DNA of 64,000 bases from Bombilactobacillus bombi (GTDB lineage: Bacteria; Bacillota; Bacilli; Lactobacillales; Lactobacillaceae). The position numbers and the translations under genes were made by a program. The stretch spans positions 434,001 to 498,000 of the forward strand of contig NZ_CP031513.1 in assembly GCF_003522965.1 (NCBI RefSeq), written 5' to 3'. Below are positions 30,474 through 38,570 of this stretch, piece after piece. Every line of letters starts with the position of its first letter. Position 1 is the stretch's first letter. The notes below the pieces were generated by a model. That model was not told the DNA's origin and did no database searches. It saw only the letters and a list, made by a program, of their open reading frames with translations.

Positions 30474-32786
30474 TTGAGTTTAAAGTATCAATGGCATTTG
30501 AGAGAACAACCTGAAGATACTCAAGTCAAAAATTTAGCACACGAAACTGGTTTATCAACATTAGTAACACAAATTTTAGTGCAGCGAGGATTAAAAACAC
30601 CACAACAAGTGCTTTCTTTTTTGCAACCGCAAATTGCAGACTTGCATGATCCTTATTTATTGCATGATATGGATATTGCAGTTGAAAGGCTAACGCAAGC
30701 AATTTTTGCAGGAGAAAAAATTTTAATTTATGGTGATTATGATGCTGATGGAATAACTAGTGCGGCTATCTTGAGGGAAGCGATTATGATTTTGGGCGGG
30801 CAGGCTACGGTTTTTATACCTGATCGCTTTGTTGATGGATATGGCCCTAATCAAAAGCGCTATGAACAGTTTGTACAAGAGGGTTATCAGCTAATTGTTA
30901 CTGTAGACAATGGGGTAACCGGGCTTGAAGAAATACAGTATGCTCAGGAACATAAGGTTGATGTTATTATTACAGATCATCACACTTTGCCTCCTAAATT
31001 GCCATTAGCAACTGCTATTGTTCATCCTCAATATCCTGGAAGTAATTATCCGTGTCCAGATCTTTCGGGAGCTGGAGTAGCTTTTAAAGTTGCTAGTGCG
31101 TTATTAGATGAGCCTCCTGAAGAATTGTTAGATTTAGCAGCTATTGGAACAGTTGCTGATATGGTCGAGTTAAAGAATGAAAATCGGGTACTAGTCACAT
31201 GGGGATTAAAGCAAATCCAAAATGAACCACGCTTGGGTATTGAACAATTGTGTAAACAAGCACATATCAAATTAGCTGATTTTGATGAAGAAACTATTGG
31301 TTTTCAAATTGCTCCACGTTTAAACGCTTTAGGACGCATGGATGATGCTACCAAAGGAGTAGAACTGTTAACTACCTCAGACTTAGAAAAAGCCAAGCAC
31401 TTAGCCCAAGAGATAGATAAATTAAATCAGCAACGTAAGGATATCACAGCCGAAGTATTTAATGATGCTTATATAAAAGCCCAAGAACAAATCCAAGCAG
31501 GTAATCAACTTTTAATTATTGCAGGTGAAAATTGGCATCGAGGCGTTTTAGGGATAGTAGCTGGAAAAATTGTCGATTTAACCAATCATCCGACAGTTAT
31601 TTTAGATATTTTAGAAGATGGACGAGCTGTGGGATCAGGACGTAGTAACGGTAACTTTGATTTATATCAAGCACTAGCAATAAATCGGAAGTTATATCAA
31701 AATTTTGGAGGTCATGCACAAGCTTGTGGTGTTACGTTAGCAGCTAGTGATCTTGAACAATGGCGCCAACAAATAAATGCTTTGTCCATGGTCAAAACTC
31801 TAGATACTAGTAAAAAAACATCCCGGCTTTATGATTTGAATCTATCAGTGTCACAAATCAATTTACAGTTATTAGAGCAGTTACAACAGTTAGCTCCTTT
31901 TGGCCAGGGCAATCCTTTACCAATTATCAAAATTGACCAATTTGATTCTTTTCAGGCTGAATATTTAGGAAAAAAAACGCAAAACCATGTCAAAATTAAA
32001 TTACGGCAACAGCAGCAATATCTAGACATAATAGCTTTTGGATGGGGACAGCAACTTAACCAAATTCAAGAATCCGGTATCAGTGCTGTTTATGGTTCCT
32101 TAAGGCAAAATAAATGGCGTAAGCAAATACAAGTTCAACTAAACTTGCAGGATGTAGAAGAGCAGGTTTTAAGTACTGATGAAGCACAATCAAGACTTGT
32201 CGATTTACGCCAAACACATAATATTAATGTTCAATTGCAACAAGCACAAAATTTAGTGTTTTTTCACCAGCATAATTTTCAAAAAATACAAGATAAATAT
32301 CCACAATTAAATTGTGTGCTAGCTTCGGATTTAAATACTAATTTAAAGAAAGTTAGTTTGGTGGATCGACCACCCAGTCTCAATGTTTTTGAACAATTTG
32401 TTAAACAAAACCAGCATTTGGAAAGAATAGAATTAATTTTTCATACTTACTATCCTGCTTATTATCAATTAAACTTAACACCACAAGTGTGGCATAGATG
32501 TTTGAAGTACTTTTTAAATCATAAAAATTTAACGATAAAAAATTTAGCAAGCGTAGCTAAATTTTTAAAACTTTCAAATTTAGAAATTAAATTTGTATTA
32601 AAGGTGTTTTCTGAGTTAAATTTTGTTAAAATAGAAAATGGTTTTTTGATTAATCCAGAAAAAATACCACAACAGCAGCTGGTTGATTCCAAAACTTATT
32701 GTCAAATACGTGATTTGGCTGCTGTTCAAACCACATTAATTGATTCTCATTTTGATGAAATTATTAAATATACTAATACTATTTAG
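30474..32786 (+). CDS. recJ: Single-stranded-DNA-specific exonuclease RecJ
   Basis: A TTG start at 30474 follows GGAG. The 770-residue protein has the DHH motifs ([11 protein letters not shown] near 88, DHHTLP near 168), a DHHA1 domain ([15 protein letters not shown] and [12 protein letters not shown]) and an OB domain. A Firmicute-specific C-terminal extension of about 200 residues follows. It is a 5'-3' exonuclease in recombination and mismatch repair. Confidence 0.96.
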   Translation: MSLKYQWHLREQPEDTQVKNLAHETGLSTLVTQILVQRGLKTPQQVLSFLQPQIADLHDPYLLHDMDIAVERLTQAIFAGEKILIYGDYDADGITSAAILREAIMILGGQATVFIPDRFVDGYGPNQKRYEQFVQEGYQLIVTVDNGVTGLEEIQYAQEHKVDVIITDHHTLPPKLPLATAIVHPQYPGSNYPCPDLSGAGVAFKVASALLDEPPEELLDLAAIGTVADMVELKNENRVLVTWGLKQIQNEPRLGIEQLCKQAHIKLADFDEETIGFQIAPRLNALGRMDDATKGVELLTTSDLEKAKHLAQEIDKLNQQRKDITAEVFNDAYIKAQEQIQAGNQLLIIAGENWHRGVLGIVAGKIVDLTNHPTVILDILEDGRAVGSGRSNGNFDLYQALAINRKLYQNFGGHAQACGVTLAASDLEQWRQQINALSMVKTLDTSKKTSRLYDLNLSVSQINLQLLEQLQQLAPFGQGNPLPIIKIDQFDSFQAEYLGKKTQNHVKIKLRQQQQYLDIIAFGWGQQLNQIQESGISAVYGSLRQNKWRKQIQVQLNLQDVEEQVLSTDEAQSRLVDLRQTHNINVQLQQAQNLVFFHQHNFQKIQDKYPQLNCVLASDLNTNLKKVSLVDRPPSLNVFEQFVKQNQHLERIELIFHTYYPAYYQLNLTPQVWHRCLKYFLNHKNLTIKNLASVAKFLKLSNLEIKFVLKVFSELNFVKIENGFLINPEKIPQQQLVDSKTYCQIRDLAAVQTTLIDSHFDEIIKYTNTI

Positions 32787-32796
32787 GAGTTTTCCC

Positions 32797-33309
32797 ATGG
32801 ATTTTAAAAAATATGTTGCTAGTGTTAAAGATTTTCCAGAACCAGGAATTATATTTCGCGATATTTCGCCATTAATGTACAATGGTAAGGTGTATTCTGC
32901 TGCAACCGATAAAATTGTTGATTATGCCCGTGAACGCGGGACGGAGATGATTGTCGGTCCAGAAGCACGTGGATTTATTGTCGGATGTCCAGTTGCTTAT
33001 AAATTAGGTGTAGGCTTTGCTCCAGCTCGTAAAAAGGGGAAATTGCCACGCGAAACGGTTTCTGTAACTTATGATTTGGAATATGGGCAGGCATCTTTAT
33101 ACATGCAAACAGATGCAGTGAAACCTGGTCAAAAAGTTTTAGTAGTAGACGATTTAATGGCTACTGGGGGAACTTTGGCTGCAACTATTAAGCTAGTCGA
33201 AGAATTAGGCGGAATAGTTGTAGGAACAGCGTTTTTAATTGAGTTGACCGATTTACATGGTCGTGATAAAATTAAAAACTATGATATGTTTACTTTAATG
33301 CAATATTAG
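32797..33309 (+). CDS. apt: Adenine phosphoribosyltransferase
   Basis: The ATG at 32797 is set by TAGGAG and gives the usual 170-residue size; earlier in-frame codons lie within rec[19 protein letters not shown] at the N-terminus and the PRPP-binding motif [13 protein letters not shown] (near 115) identify it. It salvages adenine to AMP. recJ-apt is a conserved pair in Firmicutes. Confidence 0.97.
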   Translation: MDFKKYVASVKDFPEPGIIFRDISPLMYNGKVYSAATDKIVDYARERGTEMIVGPEARGFIVGCPVAYKLGVGFAPARKKGKLPRETVSVTYDLEYGQASLYMQTDAVKPGQKVLVVDDLMATGGTLAATIKLVEELGGIVVGTAFLIELTDLHGRDKIKNYDMFTLMQY

Positions 33310-33329
33310 TAGCTAAAGGCTACTATTTT
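33307..33329 (+). terminator. Small hairpin at the end of apt
   Basis: TAGTAGC (33307-33313), 5-nt loop, GCTACTA (33319-33325), TTTT. It overlaps the apt stop codon and ends immediately before the tRNA. No separate tRNA promoter is apparent in the 20-nt gap, so readthrough from apt is probable. Confidence 0.55.
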
Positions 33330-33418
33330 GGAGAGTTGGCAGAGTGGTAATGCACCGGACTCGAAATCCGGCGAACCGATTCGATATCGGCGCGCAGGTT
33401 CAAATCCTGTACTCTCCT
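33330..33418 (+). tRNA. tRNA-Ser (anticodon CGA)
   Basis: Class II tRNA. The acceptor stem GGAGAGT (33330-33336) pairs with ACTCTCC (33411-33417). The anticodon stem CCGGA/TCCGG encloses the loop CTCGAAA, giving anticodon CGA for codon UCG. A long variable arm built from CCGAT/ATCGG identifies serine. The T arm contains TTCAAAT. CCA is not encoded and the discriminator base reads T. A decayed integrase follows 180 bp downstream, so this tRNA is the likely integration site of the adjacent island. Confidence 0.95.
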
Positions 33419-33455
33419 TTTTTAATTAATTTTTAAAGGCTTTTAAGTTTTTAAG

Positions 33456-33506
33456 TAATGCTTGTGATTGTTGATAGAACAGCAATTACAAGCATTATTT
33501 TTGTTT
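33456..33506 (+). terminator. Intrinsic terminator after tRNA-Ser
   Basis: 15-bp arms at 33456-33470 and 33483-33497 (TAATGCTTGT... pairing with ...ACAAGCATTA, one G-U pair), followed by TTTTGTTTTT. Confidence 0.85.
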
Positions 33507-33552
33507 TTATAATTTTTTAAAAAGTCGTTTAAAATGTTTTAAAATTGGCACC

Positions 33553-33594
33553 AAGTATCCCAAAAGTATCCCAATTTTAAAAAATGGGATACTT
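33553..33594. repeat. Three copies of a 10-bp element beside the integrase gene
   Basis: AAGTATCCCA occurs twice in direct orientation (33553-33562, 33564-33573) and once inverted (TGGGATACTT, 33585-33594), ending directly before the integrase stop codon. The arrangement resembles arm-type integrase binding sites near an attachment site; the second and third copies can also form a hairpin. Function is inferred from position. Confidence 0.55.
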
Positions 33595-33595
33595 G

Positions 33596-34195
33596 CTAAG
33601 ACAATCTTTTTAAAATTTCATTAGCTTTATTATTTGATTTTTCCTTTTGTTTCTTTAACAAATGTTCGTATGCTCGCATTGTAATATTAGAATTTTTATG
33701 CCCAAGAAATTCAGATACGTACTTAATTTGCATCCCTTATGCCAACAAATAGCTAGCAAATGTATGTCTCAATTCATGCATTCTAATTTGCTTTTTACGG
33801 GGTACTTCAATCTGATCTTGAATATATATTAAACTTTTAGAACATCCATCATTTGAAGGAATAGCCATATCATAAATACAATTTGTTGATTGTTTTGTTT
33901 GCCAGATGCAACAAGCCATTCCAATTGAGCAGTATGCAATTGTTCTAAAATGGCTTTAAGCGGATCTAACAGGGGAATAGTACGTTTAGAACTTTCAGTT
34001 TTTGTTCTTGATACAATTTTCTTAGTATCAACATAATCGTATATTTGGTCAACTTTTATTGTTTTAGTATTTTGGGCCAAGTTAAACCAGCTATTTCTTC
34101 ATAGAGCATACCAGTATATGCTCCAGTGAGTATCATGTAGTAAGAGATGGATTGAAGGCTTTTATTTTGATTAGCATAATTAATAAGATTTTTAA
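33596..34195 (-). pseudogene. Decayed tyrosine recombinase (phage/ICE integrase), catalytic domain only
   Basis: On the minus strand the catalytic domain can be traced across three frames. LTGAYTGMLYEEIAGLTW (34.08-34.14 kb) is the Arg-I box with Leu (codon 34104-34106) in place of Arg. A frameshift follows near 34.08 kb, then KTESSKRTIPLLDPLK. A second frameshift lies near 33.85-33.92 kb, then MHELRHTFASYLLA (box II) and a TAA at 33737-33739. After that the frame resumes with SEFLGHKNSNITMRAYEHL, which carries the catalytic Tyr, and ends at 33596. The N-terminal arm-binding domain is missing. The enzyme is certainly inactive. Confidence 0.9.
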
Positions 34196-34296
34196 ATTAC
34201 TATGAATTAGATAACTCTGGAAATATTACTTATAATACAAAGGATGTAAAAGACGCTAACAGCATATCAAATTTAATTTTCTTGTTGAGCTGCTGA
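34189..34296 (+). pseudogene. Short gene fragment, unrecognised
   Basis: An open frame with protein-like composition (YELDNSGNITYNTKDVKD, then ANSISNLIFLL) abuts the truncated integrase. It has no start or RBS and ends at a stop at 34296. It looks like the internal piece of a larger gene cut by the same rearrangement. No family recognised. Confidence 0.35.
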
Positions 34297-34401
34297 ACTG
34301 AAGACAAAATATTCATTGAATATTTCTGTTAATCAGTGTAATAAGAGATTACATCTTTCTTTTGATGTATATCCTGGGGTCTAGATACTGATAAACATTT
34401 T
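34297..34401. other. Intergenic, with a perfect small hairpin
   Basis: AAATATTC (34307-34314), ATT, GAATATTT (34318-34325) forms a hairpin without a clear T run. Nothing else is recognisable in this stretch. Confidence 0.3.
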
Positions 34402-34617
34402 GTGATTTTTTTACTAGGACATAAATTTGTTGAAACAAAAAACAACTATAGAATATTTGACAGACTAAAAGATGCTTTTCCCACAGCATATATTGGTGAC
34501 GATTTCCTATATCACTATAGTTATCACTATAGTGCTTCAAATAATGAACAACAATTCCAAAATCACAATATCCCGGTTTTTCAAAAATATGCTGAAAAAA
34601 TTATAGATTGGTATTAG
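34402..34617 (+). pseudogene. Truncated hypothetical protein, C-terminal remnant
   Basis: The frame is open from about 34366 and the first possible start is GTG at 34402 with no RBS, so this is probably the C-terminal part of a lost gene. The 71 residues include TAYIGDDFLYHYSYHYSAS and end IPVFQKYAEKIIDWY. The DNA contains CACTATAG twice with TTAT between, giving a local palindrome. I do not recognise the family. Confidence 0.4.
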
Positions 34618-34682
34618 TAGTTAGTGGATTTAGATATAATATAGCAAAGCAATCACTCTGTTATTATTACTAAGTCTTAATA

Positions 34683-34732
34683 TAATAAACCTTCCAGTTT
34701 GAATGACATAATCTCAGCTGGAAGGTTTATTA
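34683..34732. terminator. Strong inverted repeat, terminator-like
   Basis: Perfect 15-bp arms (34683-34697, TAATAAACCTTCCAG; 34718-34732, CTGGAAGGTTTATTA) with a 20-nt loop and A/T-rich ends. It separates the plus-strand fragment from the minus-strand fragments. Confidence 0.7.
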
Positions 34733-34916
34733 CGTTATAAATAAAATATATTTAAAGACTGAATTAAAGTGCGTTGCTAAGGATCAAGTGAATCAAAGAT
34801 AATTATCCAAATTAGAAAAATTCATCTTCTGTTTCCCTTTGCAGATGATTAGTATTCTTATCTTGATCTTGTTTAGTTAACTGGAATTTTAAAGACTAAT
34901 TTTGAGTTAATCCAGT

Positions 34917-35032
34917 TTGTTTAATAAGTGTTTGCTTTCGTCAATTGCAACACCATCCAATCCCAATACTTTTAATTGCTCATAATTAGTAATATTTTTA
35001 CGTGGTACAACCACTGAAATACAAGTACTAAA
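34917..35032 (-). pseudogene. Gene fragment on the minus strand, unrecognised
   Basis: Reading the minus strand gives VVVPRKNITNYEQLKVLGLD followed by GVAIDESKHLLNKLD and a stop at 34917, bounded upstream by a stop near 35033. There is no start codon with an RBS. It has convincing protein character but no family was recognised. The remaining sequence from 34733 to 34916 shows nothing I can assign. Confidence 0.35.
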
Positions 35033-35044
35033 TTACTTTATCTA

Positions 35045-35410
35045 TTAAGATAACTCACTGGAAATCAAAGCTTGAGCTTGGTTAATAATTTCTTGTAACT
35101 TATTCAGCCATAAATCTTTGTTACTATTATCATAGGATTCAGTAAATTCTGGAATAATACTATTTAAATAGTCCTCCAATATTGGATTATCAGTAGCTAA
35201 CGCATCAGTTTTATCTGCAAAGTAGTCTTGAATAGTAAAAACGTACACTGCTAAATCATGAGTTGTAAATGCATCTTTCAATATCTTAAGTGTATCTTGT
35301 TCACTTTTTTCAATAAGAGTCCACTTCTTTCCTGGTTTTCGTTGCCGAATAATAGTAACAATTTCGTCTGTGTTTACTTCCTTAATCAATGTCATTTTAT
35401 CATAATACAA
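35045..35410 (-). CDS. Hypothetical protein, possibly 5' truncated
   Basis: Up to 121 residues; the first ATG is at 35395 (MTLIKEVNTDEIVTIIRQR), while the frame stays open upstream to about 35440. No Shine-Dalgarno precedes either candidate start, which suggests the true N-terminus has been lost. It is an acidic, soluble, mostly helical sequence (NPILEDYLNSIIPEF; LNKLQEIINQAQALIS at the end). Not recognised. Confidence 0.5.
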   Translation of the reverse strand: MYYDKMTLIKEVNTDEIVTIIRQRKPGKKWTLIEKSEQDTLKILKDAFTTHDLAVYVFTIQDYFADKTDALATDNPILEDYLNSIIPEFTESYDNSNKDLWLNKLQEIINQAQALISSELS

Positions 35411-35567
35411 TATTGTTAGAGAATTGAGTGTACCAATAAAAAGGTGTTATTTTTATATATTTGATGAAACTTTGAAATCAAATATATAAAATTCAGATTG
35501 CTATTATATTAACAATCTGGAAGCTATAAACAAATATAAATATCAGTCTGATGAGGACGTAAACATA

Positions 35568-35692
35568 ATGGATGATCTAATAACTTACTTATTAAATTAT
35601 GCTTTTGATCATGGATATGGTTATGAAATTTTAATGATGCAGAGAATGACTGGCCATCTGTTGCTTATACAGATCTTAATTTGATATTTTAA
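35568..35692 (+). pseudogene. Broken paralogue of the ImmA/IrrE-like gene at 37.5-37.9 kb
   Basis: The ATG at 35568 starts MDDLITYLLNYAFDHGYGYE. After a frameshift near 35630 the next frame reads NDAENDWPSVAYTDLNLIF and stops at 35692. Aligned by eye, this matches the N-terminus of the intact gene (MNSVIAYLLNYAFQHEFDYI, then MNDAPSIWPSVACP and NLMF). The downstream HEIGH catalytic half is absent. It is therefore a truncated, frameshifted second copy in the opposite orientation. Confidence 0.75.
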
Positions 35693-35736
35693 TTATGTAT
35701 AAATAAGATTTGGTTAATATAGGTAATATTTTATAG

Positions 35737-35838
35737 ATGATATTTGTGAACGGACAACGTCGATCTATTGCCAAACAAAATGAGTTTATTCTTGCGTATC
35801 ATTTTGATAATAGTCATTCAAATGTGTGTGTAATCTGA
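35737..35838 (+). CDS. Tiny ORF or gene remnant
   Basis: 33 codons from ATG 35737 (MIFVNGQRRSIAKQNEFILA, ending NVCVI), without a convincing RBS. The composition is protein-like and it may be the end of a lost gene. Not recognised. Confidence 0.25.
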   Translation: MIFVNGQRRSIAKQNEFILAYHFDNSHSNVCVI

Positions 35839-35964
35839 TTCTTTTTTAAAATATTAATATAGTTGCCTAGATTTATTTGTTTTTTTAGATTTCATTTGAT
35901 TTGTTTTTCTTTTATATCTATGTTTAATTGTAAGAACTATATAAATTAAAATTGGAGTTACAAT

Positions 35965-36276
35965 ATGTTAACTAAATATAAGATTAACTTGATGAAAGAA
36001 ATTAAGAATCAAACTTGTCCAAGCTCTTATGGATATCTTCTAAGAATTAAAAGTAACGAGTTAATATCAAAAAAATATGTTACAGCTCAATACATTGGAC
36101 GTAATTCTATTAATTTTTCAATATACGATCTAAGACTTACAATAAGGGGAGAAGCAGAGTTGGAAAATTACTATAAAAAAAGAAATCATAATATAATTAG
36201 TTGCTTGGTTGTACCAATTATTGTTTCTGTAATTAGTTCAGTGTTAACGAGTTTTATTAATATTCTGATAAAATGA
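35965..36276 (+). CDS. Small membrane-anchored hypothetical protein
   Basis: 103 residues with GGAG 9 bp before the ATG. The N-terminal ~75 residues are basic and soluble (YGYLLRIKSNELISKKYV; YDLRLTIRGEAELENYYKK) with a winged-helix-like feel. The C-terminus is a single transmembrane helix (about 80-100: CLVVPIIVSVISSVLTSF). Lone gene in the decayed island. No family is assigned, and the winged-helix impression is inference only. Confidence 0.55.
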   Translation: MLTKYKINLMKEIKNQTCPSSYGYLLRIKSNELISKKYVTAQYIGRNSINFSIYDLRLTIRGEAELENYYKKRNHNIISCLVVPIIVSVISSVLTSFINILIK

Positions 36277-36532
36277 ACAATCTACTGATGAATTAAATCA
36301 ATGCTTATTTACTTATGAACATGAAAAATATTTTTTATGTGCAACTAGAATAGATAGTTGTCTAAAACACCTTATGTTCTTAACACTTTGTAATTATAAA
36401 AAAGAAAGTAGCTTTAGGCAGAAAACCAACAGCTAAAGATTATCTCAACTAAATTTAGAAAGTAGACAACAACTTATATTGATTGTTTATTTAGATTAAG
36501 AAATTCAATAGATCATCACTAATGTCTCTAAT
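36277..36532. other. Gap without an assignable gene
   Basis: A plus-strand open frame (about 36279-36436; STDELNQCLFTYEHEKYF, SSFRQKTNS) lacks a start and RBS and is probably another remnant. Near 36.48-36.53 kb the minus strand holds out-of-frame codons that look like a lost C-terminus of the next gene. Confidence 0.3.
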
Positions 36533-37102
36533 TCATCTTTTAATCCGGTAATATTTCATTAGTTCATTTCCTGTTTTGGTAGAAATTCCATTTGGTTTAG
36601 GAATATTGTTGGAATTGTTAATTTGATTTTTATCCCATTTGAAAAGATCAGTCATATATGCACCAGAAATCAATTTTTTGAAATTATAGTGAGTTTGTTC
36701 GTCTATATAATCGAATTTTATAGGTCCATAACCATTATATGCGCTGGCTTCTCTGCCGCCTCTACCGCGATATTGATTAACCATATCTTGTCTTAATAAA
36801 TTTTCGAGTGAGTATTTTTTATCACTCCGGGCACCAAAATTCAAACCTAAAAGAATCACATTTTTATGTAAGTTTCCAGCTAAATTATCATTAAAATAGG
36901 TTTGACTTCTTTTGCCATCTTTATCATTTTCACAACGAGCTTTTGTTAAAAAGGCAGCATCATGACCATCATAATTTTGAGGCCATAGTGCAAAACTAGC
37001 AACATGACGATATTTTTCAGCAGATATTTTTTGAAAATCTTCATATGTTACAGGTTGCTCATTTAAAAAAGTATCAATCTTATGGATATCTTTTATTTTC
37101 AT
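36533..37102 (-). CDS. Hypothetical protein, probably a C-terminally frameshifted member of a UDG-like family
   Basis: 189 residues from an ATG with GGAGGA upstream. Central segments KNVILLGLNFGAR (near 81) and SGAYMTDLFKW (near 146) resemble small phage/lactobacillus proteins with a uracil-DNA-glycosylase-like fold; this likeness is from memory and tentative. The protein ends abruptly in MKYYRIKR. In another frame just past that point the codons read LKDELETLV and then DDLLNFLI, a plausible continuation, so a frameshift near 36.54 kb may have truncated it. Confidence 0.5.
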   Translation of the reverse strand: MKIKDIHKIDTFLNEQPVTYEDFQKISAEKYRHVASFALWPQNYDGHDAAFLTKARCENDKDGKRSQTYFNDNLAGNLHKNVILLGLNFGARSDKKYSLENLLRQDMVNQYRGRGGREASAYNGYGPIKFDYIDEQTHYNFKKLISGAYMTDLFKWDKNQINNSNNIPKPNGISTKTGNELMKYYRIKR

Positions 37103-37175
37103 AATTTCCTCCTTCAGTATTACTAATATTTTATCACTTTCGCCAAAAAACAGCGTTTAGACTTTAACAAACGTC

Positions 37176-37229
37176 AAAAAAAGATTACAAAATTCAAATC
37201 TTATAACTTAATGATTGAATTTTGTAATC
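37176..37229 (-). terminator. Terminator for the small membrane protein gene
   Basis: Perfect 15-bp arms at 37183-37197 (GATTACAAAATTCAA) and 37215-37229, followed on the minus strand by a T run (A run at 37176-37182 on plus). Confidence 0.8.
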
Positions 37230-37250
37230 ATGATAAATTTTTATAAACAA

Positions 37251-37439
37251 TTAAACATTATGACGAGTAAATAACAAAAGAAGCAATATTAATAATAAAA
37301 TTGGCGTGAAGAATAAAATTAATTTAAAAGCTAAACCAACTAACAATAGACCAATTATTAACGGAAATAAAATTTTAAAAGAGAATTTGAATGATTTCCA
37401 ACAAATAAATCCTAATAATAAAATGAAGAGTGTTAACAT
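37251..37439 (-). CDS. Small integral membrane protein
   Basis: 62 residues starting at ATG 37439 behind GGGAGGA; a slightly longer form from 37454 would begin before that RBS. Almost entirely hydrophobic with two or three predicted transmembrane segments (MLTLFILLLGFICWKSF; then ILFPLIIGLLLVGLAFKLIL) and a short basic tail (FTRHNV). It lies downstream of the XRE-ImmA pair on the same strand, but a hairpin at 37475-37525 separates them. Function unknown. Confidence 0.6.
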   Translation of the reverse strand: MLTLFILLLGFICWKSFKFSFKILFPLIIGLLLVGLAFKLILFFTPILLLILLLLLFTRHNV

Positions 37440-37474
37440 ATAAGTTCCTCCCATTGGTAGATAAAGCTATTATA

Positions 37475-37525
37475 ACAGCAATTACTTGGTTATAGGTAAA
37501 ATAAAATTTCAGTAATTGCGGCTGT
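37475..37525 (-). terminator. Imperfect inverted repeat after the ImmA-like gene
   Basis: ACAGCAATTACT (37475-37486) pairs with AGTAATTGCGGCTGT (37511-37525) with a small bulge. It lies at the stop codon of the metallopeptidase gene; no T run, so a weak terminator at best. Confidence 0.45.
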
Positions 37526-37920
37526 CAAGCATACCAACGATATTGAACTATTTCATATAAATGAGATGGAATACCAAATTGTTGAGCAAAAATAATCGCG
37601 CTTTCAAAAGAGATATCATTATCTAGACAATACTGCCTTAAAAGATCAATTGCGTGTAAATCTGCTTGATTTTCGGATTGTATTTTTATTCGGTAAAAAT
37701 CATTATACATATAGCAAGTATTTCCTTCTAACATATGGCCAATTTCATGAGCTAATTGAAAGGGAATTTCAGTTTTATTTTCCCAATTTAGATTAATAAA
37801 CATTAAATTGCGTTGGGGACACGCAACCGAAGGCCAGATGCTTGGAGCATCATTCATAATAATATAATCAAATTCATGTTGAAATGCATAATTTAATAAA
37901 TAAGCAATTACACTATTCAT
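37525..37920 (-). CDS. ImmA/IrrE-family metallopeptidase
   Basis: The ATG at 37920 follows AAGGTGGG and gives 131 residues. The zinc-protease motif HEIGH (in FQLAHEIGHMLEGN) is near residue 66, with a downstream acidic region ENQADLHAIDLL typical of COG2856. In ICEBs1, ImmA cleaves the adjacent repressor ImmR to derepress the element; the same arrangement is seen here, overlapping the XRE gene by 8 nt. The target is inferred to be that XRE protein. A broken paralogue lies 2 kb away. Confidence 0.85.
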   Translation of the reverse strand: MNSVIAYLLNYAFQHEFDYIIMNDAPSIWPSVACPQRNLMFINLNWENKTEIPFQLAHEIGHMLEGNTCYMYNDFYRIKIQSENQADLHAIDLLRQYCLDNDISFESAIIFAQQFGIPSHLYEIVQYRWYA

Positions 37921-38257
37921 TATTATTTTTCCCACCTTCTAAAATTCTACGAATCATTTCTAATTCTTCAGCTGGAATTTCTTTACCTTCATAAGATAGA
38001 AGCATTGTATCACTTGTTTTAATTGCTGGCGCAATATCAATTGCAACTGGTTGATTAGACGGACTATTTTCATGTTCTAAAAGTTGATCAACAGAAACAT
38101 GCAAGATTTTAGCAACTTTTTGTAAATTTTCAATATTGGGCTGTTTGGTTTTCCAATGATAAATGGAATTTTTTCCTAGTCCGGCTTTATCATTTAGTTG
38201 TGTTAAAGATAGTCCTTGCATCTTAGCTAGTGTTTTTATTTTTTCAAATGTTGTCAT
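37913..38257 (-). CDS. XRE-family repressor (ImmR-like)
   Basis: 114 residues. The N-terminal HTH_3 domain (about 5-60: GLSLTQLNDKAGLGKNSIYHWKTK) is followed by a linker and a C-terminal segment ending LEMIRRILEGGKNNNE. The gene overlaps the metallopeptidase downstream, forming an ImmR-ImmA-like pair. It faces an MFS/fucosidase operon across a 313-bp gap containing repeated palindromes (38287-38456), so it may control both its own promoter and that operon. Control of the operon is inference. Confidence 0.85.
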   Translation of the reverse strand: MTTFEKIKTLAKMQGLSLTQLNDKAGLGKNSIYHWKTKQPNIENLQKVAKILHVSVDQLLEHENSPSNQPVAIDIAPAIKTSDTMLLSYEGKEIPAEELEMIRRILEGGKNNNE

Positions 38258-38286
38258 AATATATTACTCCAAAACAACAAATATAA

Positions 38287-38456
38287 TTAGCACACTAGCT
38301 AATTTACTCTTGATTTTTTAGCATTTATGCGCAATAATATATTTGTTAGCAATTTAGGCAGTAAATAAGTCATAACTCGTTAAACTGGGCAGGTTTAAAT
38401 GGATAATGACTAATTTATTGTGTCCTTTTATGAATCTATCTTAGCATTTATGCTAA
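38287..38456. promoter_or_regulatory. Operator-like array TTAGC-N6-GCTAA between the XRE gene and the fucosidase operon
   Basis: Full palindromes: TTAGCACACTAGCTAA (38287-38302) and TTAGCATTTATGCTAA (38441-38456). A degenerate copy TTAGCATTTATGCGCA is at 38318-38333 and a half-site TTAGCAATTTAGG at 38346-38358. The 13-bp string TTAGCATTTATGC is repeated exactly. The likely binder is the adjacent XRE protein; no experiment is implied. Confidence 0.6.
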
Positions 38457-38570
38457 CTATTCGCAATTGACCATAGAAAGGAGATGAAAGAGTTAATTTT
38501 AGTTAGGTTGTCTACATAAATGTAATGGCAATCTTAATGACTACTTTAAGGATAGGGAGAATTAAAGTTT

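Noticed and set aside
34349-34540. Minus-strand open frame overlapping the 71-codon remnant
   Set aside because: No RBS and no recognisable features; the plus-strand frame has better protein character.
38484-38522. Short leader peptide (ATGAAAGAG...) before the MFS gene
   Set aside because: GGAG abuts the ATG directly with no spacing, and the 11-codon frame shows no attenuation-type residues or hairpin.
33330-38570. attR copy of the tRNA-Ser 3' end closing the island
   Set aside because: Scanning by eye for TACTCTCC or CAAATCCTGT in the island found none, so no right boundary is claimed.
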